A DNA stretch of 64,000 nucleotides, from the NCBI RefSeq assembly GCF_016937615.1, contig NZ_JAFHKI010000054.1, positions 1 to 64,000 of the forward strand. The letters run 5' to 3'. Below are positions 48,725 through 59,217 of the stretch, one piece after another (within the stretch, counting starts at the first letter, position 1; every line of letters starts with the position of its first letter). The translations under genes were made by a program, and so were the position numbers. This DNA comes from Pseudomonas lactucae (lineage in GTDB: Bacteria; Pseudomonadota; Gammaproteobacteria; Pseudomonadales; Pseudomonadaceae). The notes below the pieces were generated by a model. The model was not told the DNA's origin and ran no database searches. It saw only the letters and a list, made by a program, of their open reading frames with translations.

Positions 48725-49828
48725 ATGTATCCGTCAAACAGCCATGAAATATCCCCGTCAGAACTGGAAGCGCGCTTACGCTTGCACAGGCTGCCGGACG
48801 TCGGTCCCAAGCGGTTTCGCGTATTGATCGAAGCGTTCGGCAGCGCGTCAAAGGCAATCAGTGCGCCTGCCAGCGCCTGGCGGGCGTTGGGCTTGCCATC
48901 CGCCAGCGCAGATGCCCGGCGCAGCCCTGAAATCCGCGACGGCGCCAGTGAGGCATTGGCCTGGCTCAGGCGCCCGGCCCAGCATTTGCTGATGTGGGAC
49001 CAGCCGGATTACCCGGCGCTCCTGGCCCAGATCGATGATGCTCCGCCGCTGTTATTCGTCGCCGGCGACCCTGCAATTCTGGAAAAACCGCAACTGGCGA
49101 TGGTCGGCAGTCGGCGCGCCTCACGTCCCGGCATGGACACGGCTGCGGCGTTTTCGCGTAGTTTGGCCAGCGCCGGTTTTGTCATCACCAGTGGCCTTGC
49201 ACTCGGCATCGACGGTGCGGCGCATCAGGCGGCATTGGACGTGGGAGGCCAGACAATTGGTGTGCTCGGCACCGGGCTCGAAAACTTTTATCCACAGCGC
49301 CATCGACGTCTCGCTGCCGCGATGATTGCCCAAGGCAGTGCCGTGGTTTCCGAGTTTCCGCTGGATGCCGCGCCCCAGGCCGGCAACTTCCCACGGCGCA
49401 ATCGCATCATCAGTGGTCTTTCCCTCGGCGTGCTGGTGGTGGAGGCCAGCATGGCCAGCGGCTCGCTGATCACCGCGAAGCTGGCGGCCGAGCAAGGGCG
49501 CGAGGTGTATGCGATCCCGGGCTCCATTCATCATCCCGGCGCCAAGGGCTGTCACCAGTTGATCCGTGAGGGTGCGACGCTGGTGGAAACCATCGAACAT
49601 ATCCTGGAAGGCTTGCGTGGCTGGCAGGCATTGTCGCGTCCGACGCCGACGCCTGTGACTCACCCGCTGGTGGCGCTACTGCACGCCTCGCCCCACACCA
49701 GCGAAGCCTTGGCGATTGCCAGTGGGCGGCCGCTGTCGCAGGTGCTGGCGACCCTCACGGAGCTGGAACTGGAAGGCCAGGTGATCTGTGAAAGCGGGCG
49801 CTGGCTTGCACGCTGCCAGCTTTTGTAG
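48725..49828 (+). CDS. dprA: DNA-processing protein DprA
   Basis: DprA (367 residues) binds incoming single-stranded DNA and loads RecA in natural transformation. The N-terminal SAM-like helical domain (LRLHRLPDVGPKRFRVLIEAFG) precedes the Rossmann-like core with MVGSRRASRPG, SGLALGIDGAAHQ, and GSLITAKLAAEQGREVYAIPG (cited by region). A C-terminal winged helix follows. Length and motifs are normal. Followed 75 bp later by tsaC. Confidence 0.96.
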   Translation: MYPSNSHEISPSELEARLRLHRLPDVGPKRFRVLIEAFGSASKAISAPASAWRALGLPSASADARRSPEIRDGASEALAWLRRPAQHLLMWDQPDYPALLAQIDDAPPLLFVAGDPAILEKPQLAMVGSRRASRPGMDTAAAFSRSLASAGFVITSGLALGIDGAAHQAALDVGGQTIGVLGTGLENFYPQRHRRLAAAMIAQGSAVVSEFPLDAAPQAGNFPRRNRIISGLSLGVLVVEASMASGSLITAKLAAEQGREVYAIPGSIHHPGAKGCHQLIREGATLVETIEHILEGLRGWQALSRPTPTPVTHPLVALLHASPHTSEALAIASGRPLSQVLATLTELELEGQVICESGRWLARCQLL

Positions 49829-49903
49829 CAGCCAGTTTTTTGGAACTGGGTTTTGTAACGAAGATCGGTAAACTGCGCAGAGCTTTAGTCTGGAGAGTGA
49901 GCA

Positions 49904-50461
49904 ATGGTCAACAGGTGGCGTGTGCTGGAAACCGCACGGGAAATTCGCGCAGGTGCGGTGATTGCTTATCCGACCGAAGCAGTTTGGGGGTTGGGCTGCG
50001 ACCCGTGGAACGAAGAAGCGGTAGACCGTTTGCTCGCCATCAAGAATCGCTCGGTGGACAAGGGCCTGATCCTGGTGGCGGACAACATTCGCCAGTTCGA
50101 TTTTCTGTTCGAAGACTTCCCGCAGGAGTGGATCGACCGCATGGCCAGTACGTGGCCGGGGCCGAACACCTGGCTGGTGCCTCATCAGGACTTGTTGCCC
50201 GAATGGATCACCGGTGTGCACGACACGGTCGCGCTGCGGGTTACGGACCATCCACTGGTGCGGGATCTGTGCTCGTTGGTGGGCCCGTTGATTTCCACCT
50301 CGGCCAACCCTCAGGGCCGCCCGGCTGCGCGCACGCGGATTCGCGTAGAGCAGTATTTCCGCGGGCAAGTGGATCTGGTGCTGGGCGGGGCGTTGGGCGG
50401 GCGCAAGAACCCGAGCCTGATTCGCGATCTGGTGACGGGTGAGGTGGTGCGTCCCTCGTAG
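49904..50461 (+). CDS. tsaC: Threonylcarbamoyl-AMP synthase TsaC
   Basis: TsaC (185 residues, YrdC family) makes threonylcarbamoyl-AMP for the t6A modification of tRNAs reading ANN codons. The start [34 protein letters not shown] carries the KxR/PTET-like active site (here [10 protein letters not shown]). [12 protein letters not shown] is the second signature. It is the short TsaC form without the Sua5 domain. It follows dprA, a conserved neighbour. Confidence 0.95.
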   Translation: MVNRWRVLETAREIRAGAVIAYPTEAVWGLGCDPWNEEAVDRLLAIKNRSVDKGLILVADNIRQFDFLFEDFPQEWIDRMASTWPGPNTWLVPHQDLLPEWITGVHDTVALRVTDHPLVRDLCSLVGPLISTSANPQGRPAARTRIRVEQYFRGQVDLVLGGALGGRKNPSLIRDLVTGEVVRPS

Positions 50462-50463
50462 GG

Positions 50464-50603
50464 CTTTTGTGGCGAGGGAGCTTGCTCCCGTTGGGCCGCG
50501 AAGCGGCCCCAAAACAGGCAATGGTGTTTTTCAGGTAAACCGCATTCTCTGGTTTTGGGCCTGCTTCGCAGGCCAACGGGAGCAAGCTCCCTCGCCACAA
50601 AGG
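50464..50603. repeat. Pair of inverted REP elements
   Basis: Two REP units face each other around a 31-bp spacer: 50464-50517 and 50549-50603. Each has an outer hairpin GGGAGCTTGCTCCC and an inner hairpin. The inner stems differ but keep pairing (GGGCCGCGAAGCGGCCC versus GGCCTGCGAAGCAGGCC). The pair lies between convergent tsaC and qor and may terminate both. Confidence 0.85.
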
Positions 50604-50607
50604 GCAG

Positions 50608-51585
50608 TCAAGGCAGCAAAATGGTTGAACCCGTGGTACGCCGCGCCGACAACGCCGTCTGCGCCTTCGCCGCATCCGCCAGCGCGTACCGCTGGTTGAT
50701 ATCAATGCGCACCTTGCCGCTGTTGATCATCGCAAACAGATCGTCCGCCATCGCTTGCAGGTTCGCCGGATTGTTGGCGTAGGTCGCGAGGGTCGGCCGG
50801 GTTACGTACAGCGAACCTTTGGCCGACAGAATCCCCAGGTTCACCCCATCCACGGCGCCCGATGCATTGCCGAAGCTCACCACCAGCCCACGCGGTGCCA
50901 CACTGTCCAGCGAGGTCAGCCATGTGTCCTTGCCGACGCCGTCATAGACCACCGGTACCTTTTTGCCGTCAGTCAATTCCAGCACGCGCTGTGCGACGTT
51001 TTCCTTGCTGTAGTCGATGGTTTCCCAGGCACCGAGGGATTTTGCCACGGCGGCTTTTTCCGGCGAACTGACGGTGCCGATCAACTTCACGCCCAGGGCC
51101 TTGGCCCATTGGCAGGCCAGGGAGCCCACACCGCCGGCCGCGGCATGGAACAGGATGGTTTCGCCGCCCTTCAATTCATAGGTCTGGCGCAGCAGGTATT
51201 GCACCGTCAGGCCCTTGAGCATGGCGCCGGCGGCCTGTTCGAAGCTGATGCCGTCCGGCAGGTGTACCAGATTGGCGGCGGGCAGTACGTGGAATTGGCT
51301 GTAGGCACCCAGCGGGCCGCTGCCGTAGGCCACGCGGTCGCCGACCTTGAACTGGGTGACTTCACTGCCGACGGCATCCACCACGCCGGCGCCTTCCGCG
51401 CCCAGGCCCGATGGCAAGGCCGGCGGTGCATACAGGCCGCTACGGAAATAAGTGTCGATGAAGTTCAGGCCAATCGCCTCGTTGCGCACGCGCACCTGCT
51501 GTGGGCCAGGCTCCGCTGGCGTGTAGTCCACATACTCGAGCACGTCGGGGCCACCATGGGTACTGAACTGGATACGTTTTGCCAT
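50608..51585 (-). CDS. qor: NADPH:quinone oxidoreductase
   Basis: A 325-residue zinc-independent medium-chain dehydrogenase/reductase of the quinone oxidoreductase type. It starts MAKRIQFSTHGGPDVLEYVD. The NADPH-binding AAAGGVGSLACQWAKALG lies in the middle, and no structural-zinc cysteine cluster is present, as expected. It reduces quinones by one electron in E. coli; here the physiological substrate is inferred. Divergent from hemF with about 160 bp between, the usual Pseudomonas arrangement. Confidence 0.93.
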   Translation of the reverse strand: MAKRIQFSTHGGPDVLEYVDYTPAEPGPQQVRVRNEAIGLNFIDTYFRSGLYAPPALPSGLGAEGAGVVDAVGSEVTQFKVGDRVAYGSGPLGAYSQFHVLPAANLVHLPDGISFEQAAGAMLKGLTVQYLLRQTYELKGGETILFHAAAGGVGSLACQWAKALGVKLIGTVSSPEKAAVAKSLGAWETIDYSKENVAQRVLELTDGKKVPVVYDGVGKDTWLTSLDSVAPRGLVVSFGNASGAVDGVNLGILSAKGSLYVTRPTLATYANNPANLQAMADDLFAMINSGKVRIDINQRYALADAAKAQTALSARRTTGSTILLP

Positions 51586-51720
51586 CTGCCTTCTCCTTGG
51601 GTCGAATTCGCGTAGCCCCCTATCCCACTCCTAAGCTTGATCCTCGTCAACTGCGGCGAACCTGAGCGCAGTGGTATCCTGTGCGCCCATTTGCCGCCGA
51701 CGCCCACTGGCCTCGCGTAG

Positions 51721-52676
<956 letters not shown>

Positions 52677-52677
<1 letters not shown>

Positions 52678-53495
52678 TGGATCGTTATGTCGTCTTCGGT
52701 AACCCCATCGGCCACAGCAAGTCGCCGCTGATTCACCGTATGTTCGCCGAGCAGACTGGCGAACAACTGGACTACAGCACCTTGCTCGCACCGCTGGAGG
52801 ATTTTACCGGCTGCGCTCGTGAGTTTTTTCTGCAAGGCCGGGGTGCCAACGTCACCGTGCCGTTCAAGGAGGAGGCCTACCGCCTGGCCGACAGCCTCAC
52901 CGAGCGCGCCCAACGTGCCGGTGCGGTGAACACCTTGAGCAAGCTGGCCGATGGCACCTTGTTGGGCGACAACACCGACGGCGCGGGCCTGGTGCGTGAC
53001 CTGACGGTCAACGCCGGGGTGCGCCTCGAAGGCAAACGCATCCTGTTGCTGGGCGCCGGTGGCGCGGTACGCGGAGCGCTGGAGCCGTTGCTGGCCGAGC
53101 GACCCTCGTCGTTGATCATTGCCAACCGCACCGTGGAAAAAGCTGAATTGCTTGCCGAGTTGTTCGACGATCTGGGCCCTGTATCCGCCAGCGGTTTCGA
53201 CTGGCTGCGTGAGCCGGTGGACGTGATCATCAATGCAACGTCCGCCAGCCTTTCAGGCGATGTACCGCCGATTGCCGGCAGCTTGATCGAACCGGGCAAG
53301 ACCTTTTGCTACGACATGATGTACGCCAAGGAGCCGACTGCGTTCTGTCGCTGGGCCAGTGAGCAGGGTGCAGCGGTAGCGATGGACGGCCTGGGCATGC
53401 TGGTTGAACAGGCAGCCGAAGCGTTCTTCCTGTGGCGCGGTGTGCGTCCGGAGTCGGCGCCGGTGTTGGCGGAGCTGCGCCGCCAGTTGGCTTAG
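52677..53495 (+). CDS. aroE: Shikimate dehydrogenase (NADP+)
   Basis: AroE (272 residues) reduces 3-dehydroshikimate in the shikimate pathway. The N-terminal substrate domain has [12 protein letters not shown] (SxS shikimate site) and the catalytic Lys in [11 protein letters not shown]. The NADP-binding loop is [11 protein letters not shown], followed by NRTVEKA, which binds the 2'-phosphate. Ends ELRRQLA. Co-transcribed with hemF. Confidence 0.97.
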
Positions 53496-53529
53496 CGCCT
53501 ATCTAAAGTGGGCCCAGTTTTAACCGCGT

Positions 53530-55097
53530 TCAGTCTTCAAAATGGATGGGGCATCTATCGGTCCCCTCCAGCTTCTTCAACTCCTCAACCACCTGCGGCC
53601 TGGCTCGGCGCAATGTCAAACTGCGTCCCAGACCGCGCAACCGCCGCGCCTCCTGATGCAGCATCTCCACCCCGGAATAGTCGATAAAGTTGATCTGCTG
53701 CGCCTCGATCACCACCTTTTCGCCCTGCAAGCTTTGCAGACGCACTTGCAGATAGTGGCTGGCACCAAAAAAGATCGAGCCGCCGACCCGCAGTACATCT
53801 TCTTCTCCATCCCGCCATTGCTGAACCCGTGGCTGCGAGGTGCGTTTGAGGTAGAAGAACAATGAGGCCAGCACCCCCGCATAGATCGCCGTTTGCAGCT
53901 CCAGCAACAAAGTGGCGATGCAGGTGAGGCTCATCACCACAAACTCGGCGCGACTGACCCGGAACAGCGCGCGGATGCCGCGATGGTCCACCAGCCCCAG
54001 CAGATCAGCAGGATGCTCGCCGCCATGCTCGGGATCGGGATATGCGCGATCAGCGCCGCGCCAAACAGTGCGAAAAGTGCCACCCACAACGCGGAAAACA
54101 CCCCGGCCAGCGGCGAACAGGCACCGGCTTCATAGCTGAGGCCTGAACGGGTAAAAGAACCGGCTGACAAGTAGCCAGAGAAAAATCCGCCGACAATGTT
54201 GGATAAACCCTGCGCACGCACTTCCTGATTCGCGTCGAGCAATTGCTGCGAACGGGCCGACAGCGAGCGGGCAATCGACAGGCTGGTCACCAGCCCCAGC
54301 ATGCCCACCGCCACGGCACTCGGGAGCAGGCGCAGGATCATGTCCAAGTCCATCGGCAACGGGCTGAACGGCGGCAGTTTGCCGATAAACGAACTGACGC
54401 GCGCCACATGCCCGAACATCGAAGGCGACAACCAGGCTGCCAGGCTGCTCAATGTCAGGGCGATTAACAGCGTTGGCCAGCGTGGCATCAGGTACTTGAG
54501 CAGTGCGCCCACCAGCAGGGTGCCCAGGCCCAGGGCCAGCGAGGCGTGGTCCCACTCGCCGGCATGCTCGATCAGCGCCAGCAGGCTATTGATCGCCGTG
54601 GCCTGGCTCGGCAAAACCAGCCCCAGCAGGTTGGGTAACTGCCCCAGGGCGATCACCACGGCGGCGCCCAGGGTGAACCCCAGCACCACCGAATGAGAGA
54701 CGAAATTTACCAGCGCGCCGAAGCGCAGCATGCCCAATAACCACTGGAAAACGCCGGCGAGGAATGTCAGCAGTAGGATGAGCGTGATGTAGTCCTGCGA
54801 TCCCGGCACGGCCAGCGGGCTGACGCTGGCGTAGAGCACGATGGAAATCGCCGCCGTCGGGCCGCAGATCAGGTGCCAGGACGAGCCCCACAGGCACGCG
54901 ATCAGTACCGGGATGATGGCGGCGTATAGGCCGTACTCTGGTGGGAGGCCGGCGATCAATGCGTAGGCAATTGACTGTGGCAGGGCGAGAACCGCGCCAC
55001 TGAGGCCGACGATTGCATCCCGGCCGACGCGGGCGCGGGTTTGGCGCGGGAGCCAGCTGAGGAAGGGGAAAAGTGTATGGCGGTTGGGCCGGGGCAT
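53530..55097 (-). CDS. SulP-family anion transporter (apparent single-base frameshift)
   Basis: A SulP/SLC26-type permease. The start ATG 55097 (MPRPNRHTLFPFLSWLPRQTRARVGRD, a cytoplasmic lead) is followed by about 10-12 membrane spans, and a C-terminal STAS domain (VVIEAQQINFIDYSGVEMLHQEARRL) ends at 53530. The frame breaks near 53996: LLICWG is followed by WWTIAAS, while one more G gives LVDHRGIRALFRVSRAEF in the frame that reaches the STAS domain. Restored length is about 522 residues. It sits downstream of betC and choX on the same strand, so choline-O-sulfate or sulfate is the likely substrate (inference). Confidence 0.88.
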
Positions 55098-55150
55098 TTA
55101 TAACTCGGCTGAAAAGGTTTGACTCAAGGGTATCAGTACACGCCAATCCC

Positions 55151-55178
55151 TGTGGGAGGGGGCTTGCTCCCTCCCACA
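55151..55178. repeat. REP-type hairpin between choX and the SulP gene
   Basis: TGTGGGAGGG-GGCTTGCT-CCCTCCCACA, an intergenic palindrome of the same class as 43148-43174. Being inside the putative operon, it may modulate transcription or mRNA ends. Confidence 0.8.
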
Positions 55179-55196
55179 TTGGCACAATGCAAGGCT

Positions 55197-56110
55197 TTAG
55201 AGTTTGGCTTTTACCGCCGCCAACGCATCCTGGCCATCCACGGTTTTTACACCCTCCAGCCATTTATCCAGCACCGCCGGATTGGCCTTGATCCACGCCT
55301 TCGCCGCCTCTGCATTGCTGACCTTGTTGTTGGCCACCTCAGCCATGATGCTGTTCTCCATTTCCTGGGTGAAGCTCAGGTTGGTCAGCAGTTTTCCTAC
55401 GTTCGGGCAGGCCTGTGCATACCCTTTACGGGTCAGGGTATATACGCTGCCGGTGTCGCCAAAATACTTCTCGCCGCCCTTGAGATAGTGCATTTTCAAC
55501 TGCACGTTCATGGGGTGCGGGGTCCAGCCGAGGAAGGTGACGAAGCGCTGTTTCTTCACTGCCCGTGAGACTTCGGCGAGCATCGCCTGTTCGCTGGACT
55601 CGATCAGCTTCCACTGGCCCATATCAAAGTCGTTCTTCTTGATGATCTCCTGCAACGAGATGTTCGCCGCGCGCCGGAGCCGATGCCGTAGATCTTCTTG
55701 TCGAACTTATCGGCAAACTTATTCAGGTCGGCAAAATCATGTACACCCGCGTCCCACACATAGTCCGGCACGGCGAGGGTGAATTCGGTGCCGTCGAGGT
55801 TCTTGGCCAGTTGCACCACCTCGCCATTGGCCACGAACTTGTCGTAAAAGCCTTGCTGCGCCGGCATCCAGTTGCCGAGGAACACATCCACCTGGCCATC
55901 CTTGAGCCCGCCAAAGGTGATCGGCACCGCCAGGGTGTCGACTTTCGCCTTGTAGCCCATGCCCGTCAGCAGGAACCCGGTGATGGCATTGGTCGCGGCA
56001 ATGTCGCTCCAGCCGGGATCGGCCATTTTCACCGTTTCGCAACTGGCGTCTGCGTACACATTGGCGCTGCTTAACGCCAGAATGCCCAGCACTACCGTTA
56101 ATTTTTGCAT
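55197..56110 (-). CDS. choX: Choline ABC transporter substrate-binding protein (apparent frameshift)
   Basis: A periplasmic binding protein of the glycine betaine/choline OpuAC family. A signal peptide is visible (MQKLTVVLGILALSSANVYA, residues 1-20), followed by CETVKMADPGWSDIAATNAI and GNWMPAQQGFYD, typical of choline-binding ChoX. The frame breaks near 55669: GIGSGA runs into RRTSRC, but one extra C gives PANISLQEIIKKNDFDMGQW and continues to 55197. Restored length is about 304 residues. It follows betC on the same strand. The cognate permease and ATPase genes are not in the window; such orphan ChoX proteins may feed a Cbc-type transporter elsewhere (inference). Confidence 0.88.
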
Positions 56111-56126
56111 GGCCTTCCCTCTGTAT

Positions 56127-57640
56127 TTATTGGTTTTGGCAGGGTTGTGGATAACGTGCCTTGCGCTCCAGGTCGTCGAGGTCTATGTGGTTGCGCATGT
56201 ATTGCTGACTGGCGTCCACCAGTGGCTGGTGATCCCAGCTCTTCAGCTTGCCCTGGGTCAGCGCCTCGAATACCAGGCGACGGCGGCGTTGGCTGGCGAG
56301 CACTTGCTGGTGGATCGCCGGGATGTCCCATTTGGCCCGTGCCTCGTCCAGGAAGGCGGCAAACAGCGCCTGATGCCGCGGCGACTGGCTGAGTTCCTCC
56401 TGCTCCCGTGGGTCGTTGTGTACATCGAACAGTAGACACGGGTCGTCTTCGCTGTAGATGAATTTATAAGCGCCCCGGCGAATCATCATCAGCGGGCTGA
56501 TGGTGCCTTCGGCCATGTATTCGCCGAACACTTCGTCGTGCCCACCCTGCCCTTGCAAGTGCGGCACCAGCGAGCGGCCGTCCAGCGGCAGGCGTGGGTC
56601 CAGCTCGCCGCCGGCCAGCTCCACCAGCGTGGGCAGCAGGTCGGCGGTGGACACGGCTTTTGATACGCGCCCCGCCGCGAACTGCCCCGGCGCGCTGACC
56701 AGCAGCGGTACGCGGGCGGCCATTTCAAACCAGTGCATTTTGTACCAGAGGCCACGCTCGCCGAGCATGTCGCCGTGATCGCCGGAGAACACGATGATGG
56801 TGTCGTCGCCAGGCCGGTGTCTTCCAGGGTTTGCAGCAGCTTGCCGACATTACTGTCGATGTAGCTGCAGGCACCGAAGTAGGCGCGGCGCGCATCGCGG
56901 ATCTTATCCACGGGCAGTGGTTTGTCCCACAGGTCATAGACCTTGAGCAGGCGCTGGGAATGTGGGTCGAGATCACGCTGTGCCGCAGTTGCAGGCAAAG
57001 GGATGTCGCTGTCGTCGTACAGGTCCCAGAACGGTTTGGGAATGGTGTACGGGTCGTGGGGATGGGTCATCGACACGGTCAGGCAGAACGGCTGGTCGCC
57101 GTCCTCGCGAATATGGTCGAACAGATATTGCTGGGCCTTGAATACCACTTCTTCGTCGAAATCCAGCTGGTTGGTGCGCACGCATGGGCCGGCTTGCAGC
57201 ACCGAAGACATGTTGTGGTACCAGCTGGGGCGTACGTGCGGCTCATCCCAGTTCACCGCCCAGCCATAGTCGGCGGGATAGATGTCGCTGGTCAGGCGTT
57301 CTTCATAGCCATGCAACTGGTCGGGGCCGCAGAAGTGCATCTTGCCTGACAGCGCGGTGCGGTAGCCGAGGCGCCGCAGGTAGTGAGCATAGGTGGGGAC
57401 ATCGGCGGGAAAATCCGCCGCGTTGTCGTAGGCGCCGATCTTGCTCGGCAGTTGCCCGCTGACCAGTGTGAAGCGCGATGGCGCACACAGCGGGCTGTTG
57501 CAATATGCAGCGTCGAATACCACGCCTTGCTCGGCGAGGCGGATCAAGTTCGGCAGCTTGATGGGCGAAGAACCGTAGAACGGGAGCAACGGCGCGGCCA
57601 TTTGATCGGCCATGATGAAAAGAATGTTCTTGCGCTTCAT
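56127..57640 (-). CDS. betC: Choline-sulfatase (apparent single-base frameshift)
   Basis: BetC hydrolyses choline-O-sulfate to choline and sulfate. ATG 57640 gives MKRKNILFIMADQMAAPLLPFYG; an ATG six codons earlier is possible. The sulfatase signature CAPSR has Cys52, the residue converted to formylglycine. The metal-binding N-terminal Asp and the later GDHGDMLGERGLW block are present. The frame breaks near 56803: EDTGLA is followed by TTPSSC, while one extra C gives DDTIIVFSGDHGDM in the frame running to 56127. Restored length is about 504 residues. It is first in a leftward betC-choX-SulP unit and divergent from a LysR gene. Confidence 0.9.
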
Positions 57641-57743
57641 GGGTTCTCGGCATTCCATAGGCGGTGTTTATGCGAATGAGCATGAAGCCCATGTAAATTG
57701 GGGTAAAGCCCATGAAAGGCAATGTCTAGGATAAGCACGGCTT

Positions 57744-58694
57744 ATGTATGAATCTCTCGGTGATGTGTCCCTCGACCTGCTGCGCGTATTCGAAGCAGCG
57801 GCTCGTCATCGCAGCTTTACGGCGGCGGCAATGGAGTTGGGCACCACCCAGCCGGCGATCAGCCAGCAGATCAAGCGCCTGGAAGAACAACTGGCGATTC
57901 GCCTGTTTGATCGGATCTACCGCGGCATTGAGCTGACCGAGGCCGGCGCGGTGCTGTTCGAACACGCCCAGGGTGGTTTACAGACCATCAACGCGGGCCT
58001 CAGCGCCATCACCCAACAGGACCAGCACGAAGTGCTGCAAGTGGCCACCGACTTCGCCTTCGCCGCCTATTGGCTGATGCCGCGCCTGCATCGCTTCCAC
58101 CAGGCCAACCCGCAGGTCGATGTGAGCCTGGTGACCAGCGAGCGCAACCACGCCACCCTGCGCAGCGACATCGATGTGGCGGTGCTGTTTGGCGATGGGC
58201 GTTTCAAACAGGGCGACAGCCTGTGGCTGTTCAACGAGGAAGTCTTCCCGGTGTGCAGCCCGCAGTGGCTCAAGGACCAGGCCGCGCCGCTGACCCTGCA
58301 CAACCTGCACGATGTGCCCCTGCTGCACCTGCGCCAGGAAAACAACAGCCGGTGGTTCGACTGGAGTGGAGTGTTTCGCGAGCTGGGCATCACCGTTGCG
58401 CCGACGCCAGGCCAGTTGCGCTTCGACAACTACACCCTGCTGATCCAGGCAGCGATTGCCGGTCAAGGCGTGGCCATCGGCTGGCGCCACCTGGTGGATA
58501 ACCTGCTGGAGCAGAACTGGCTGTGCCGGCCGATCGGCAACACGGTGATCTCCCGCTTCGGCTATTACGTCGTGCAGCCGCAGCGCAAACGCCGGGGGCA
58601 GTTGGTTGAGCGTTTTGTCGATTGGCTGGTGGCGGAGCAGGCCAGCAGCGCGCAGTCATTGACCGGGCTGGCACTGCCGTCGATTGCGGTCTAG
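57744..58694 (+). CDS. LysR-family regulator of choline sulfate genes
   Basis: A 316-residue LysR-type regulator. The N-terminal helix-turn-helix is SLDLLRVFEAAARHRSFTAAAMELGTTQPAISQQIKRLEEQL (residues 9-50, cited as a region), followed by a type 2 periplasmic-binding effector domain. It diverges from betC with a 103-bp shared control region, the classical arrangement for a LysR activator of the neighbouring operon. Close relatives next to betC are called choline-sulfate regulators, which is the likely role. Confidence 0.88.
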   Translation: MYESLGDVSLDLLRVFEAAARHRSFTAAAMELGTTQPAISQQIKRLEEQLAIRLFDRIYRGIELTEAGAVLFEHAQGGLQTINAGLSAITQQDQHEVLQVATDFAFAAYWLMPRLHRFHQANPQVDVSLVTSERNHATLRSDIDVAVLFGDGRFKQGDSLWLFNEEVFPVCSPQWLKDQAAPLTLHNLHDVPLLHLRQENNSRWFDWSGVFRELGITVAPTPGQLRFDNYTLLIQAAIAGQGVAIGWRHLVDNLLEQNWLCRPIGNTVISRFGYYVVQPQRKRRGQLVERFVDWLVAEQASSAQSLTGLALPSIAV

Positions 58695-58725
58695 CATCTG
58701 GCGCACAGTGGGTAGGGAGTTCCGC

Positions 58726-59052
58726 ATGCAACGTATCAAGGGCTATCACGCCCACATCTACTTTGATGCCAGCACCATCGACCAGGCGCGCACCCTGTGC
58801 GAAGACGGTGCAAAACTGTTCCCGCTGCGCATGGGGCGCGTGCATGAGCGCCCCGTGGGCCCGCACCCCGACTGGAGCTGCCAACTGGCCTTCGACCCCG
58901 AATACATCGGCGTGGTGCTGCCGTGGCTGGCGCTGAATCGCAATGGGCTGGTGGTGTTCCTGCACCCTGAAACCGGCGATGAGCTCAAGGACCACACCGA
59001 TCACGCCATCTGGATGGGCGCGATGCGCACGCTGGACCTGTCTGCTTTTTAA
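58726..59052 (+). CDS. DOPA 4,5-dioxygenase family protein
   Basis: A 108-residue protein starting at ATG 58726 (MQRIKGYHAHIYFDASTID), with AGGGAGT upstream. The pattern GYHAHIYFD, then RVHERPVGPHPDWSCQLAF and HPETGDELKDHTDHAIW, is that of the small DOPA 4,5-dioxygenase family, with the His residues expected to bind metal. The bacterial substrate is unknown. 31 bp after the LysR gene, so possibly co-transcribed. Confidence 0.85.
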   Translation: MQRIKGYHAHIYFDASTIDQARTLCEDGAKLFPLRMGRVHERPVGPHPDWSCQLAFDPEYIGVVLPWLALNRNGLVVFLHPETGDELKDHTDHAIWMGAMRTLDLSAF

Positions 59053-59114
59053 CCATCCTTTCTGATCTGCAATCCTTTACTTCTTTAAAGGATGTAGGGA
59101 TTTGCGCAGTAATC

Positions 59115-59129
59115 TCCCACTATATGGGA
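59115..59129. promoter_or_regulatory. Operator-like dyad upstream of the dgo operon
   Basis: TCCCA-CTATA-TGGGA is an inverted repeat in the AT-rich 165-bp gap before dgoK. It is a candidate binding site for the operon's regulator, which is not encoded here. Confidence 0.45.
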
Positions 59130-59217
59130 TAGATATTTATATATTGAGATATCGCCAGGCTTAGGTTTATATTCGCCCATCTGCTTTTTTCAGCACCCAC
59201 TCATTTCAGGTGAAGCG

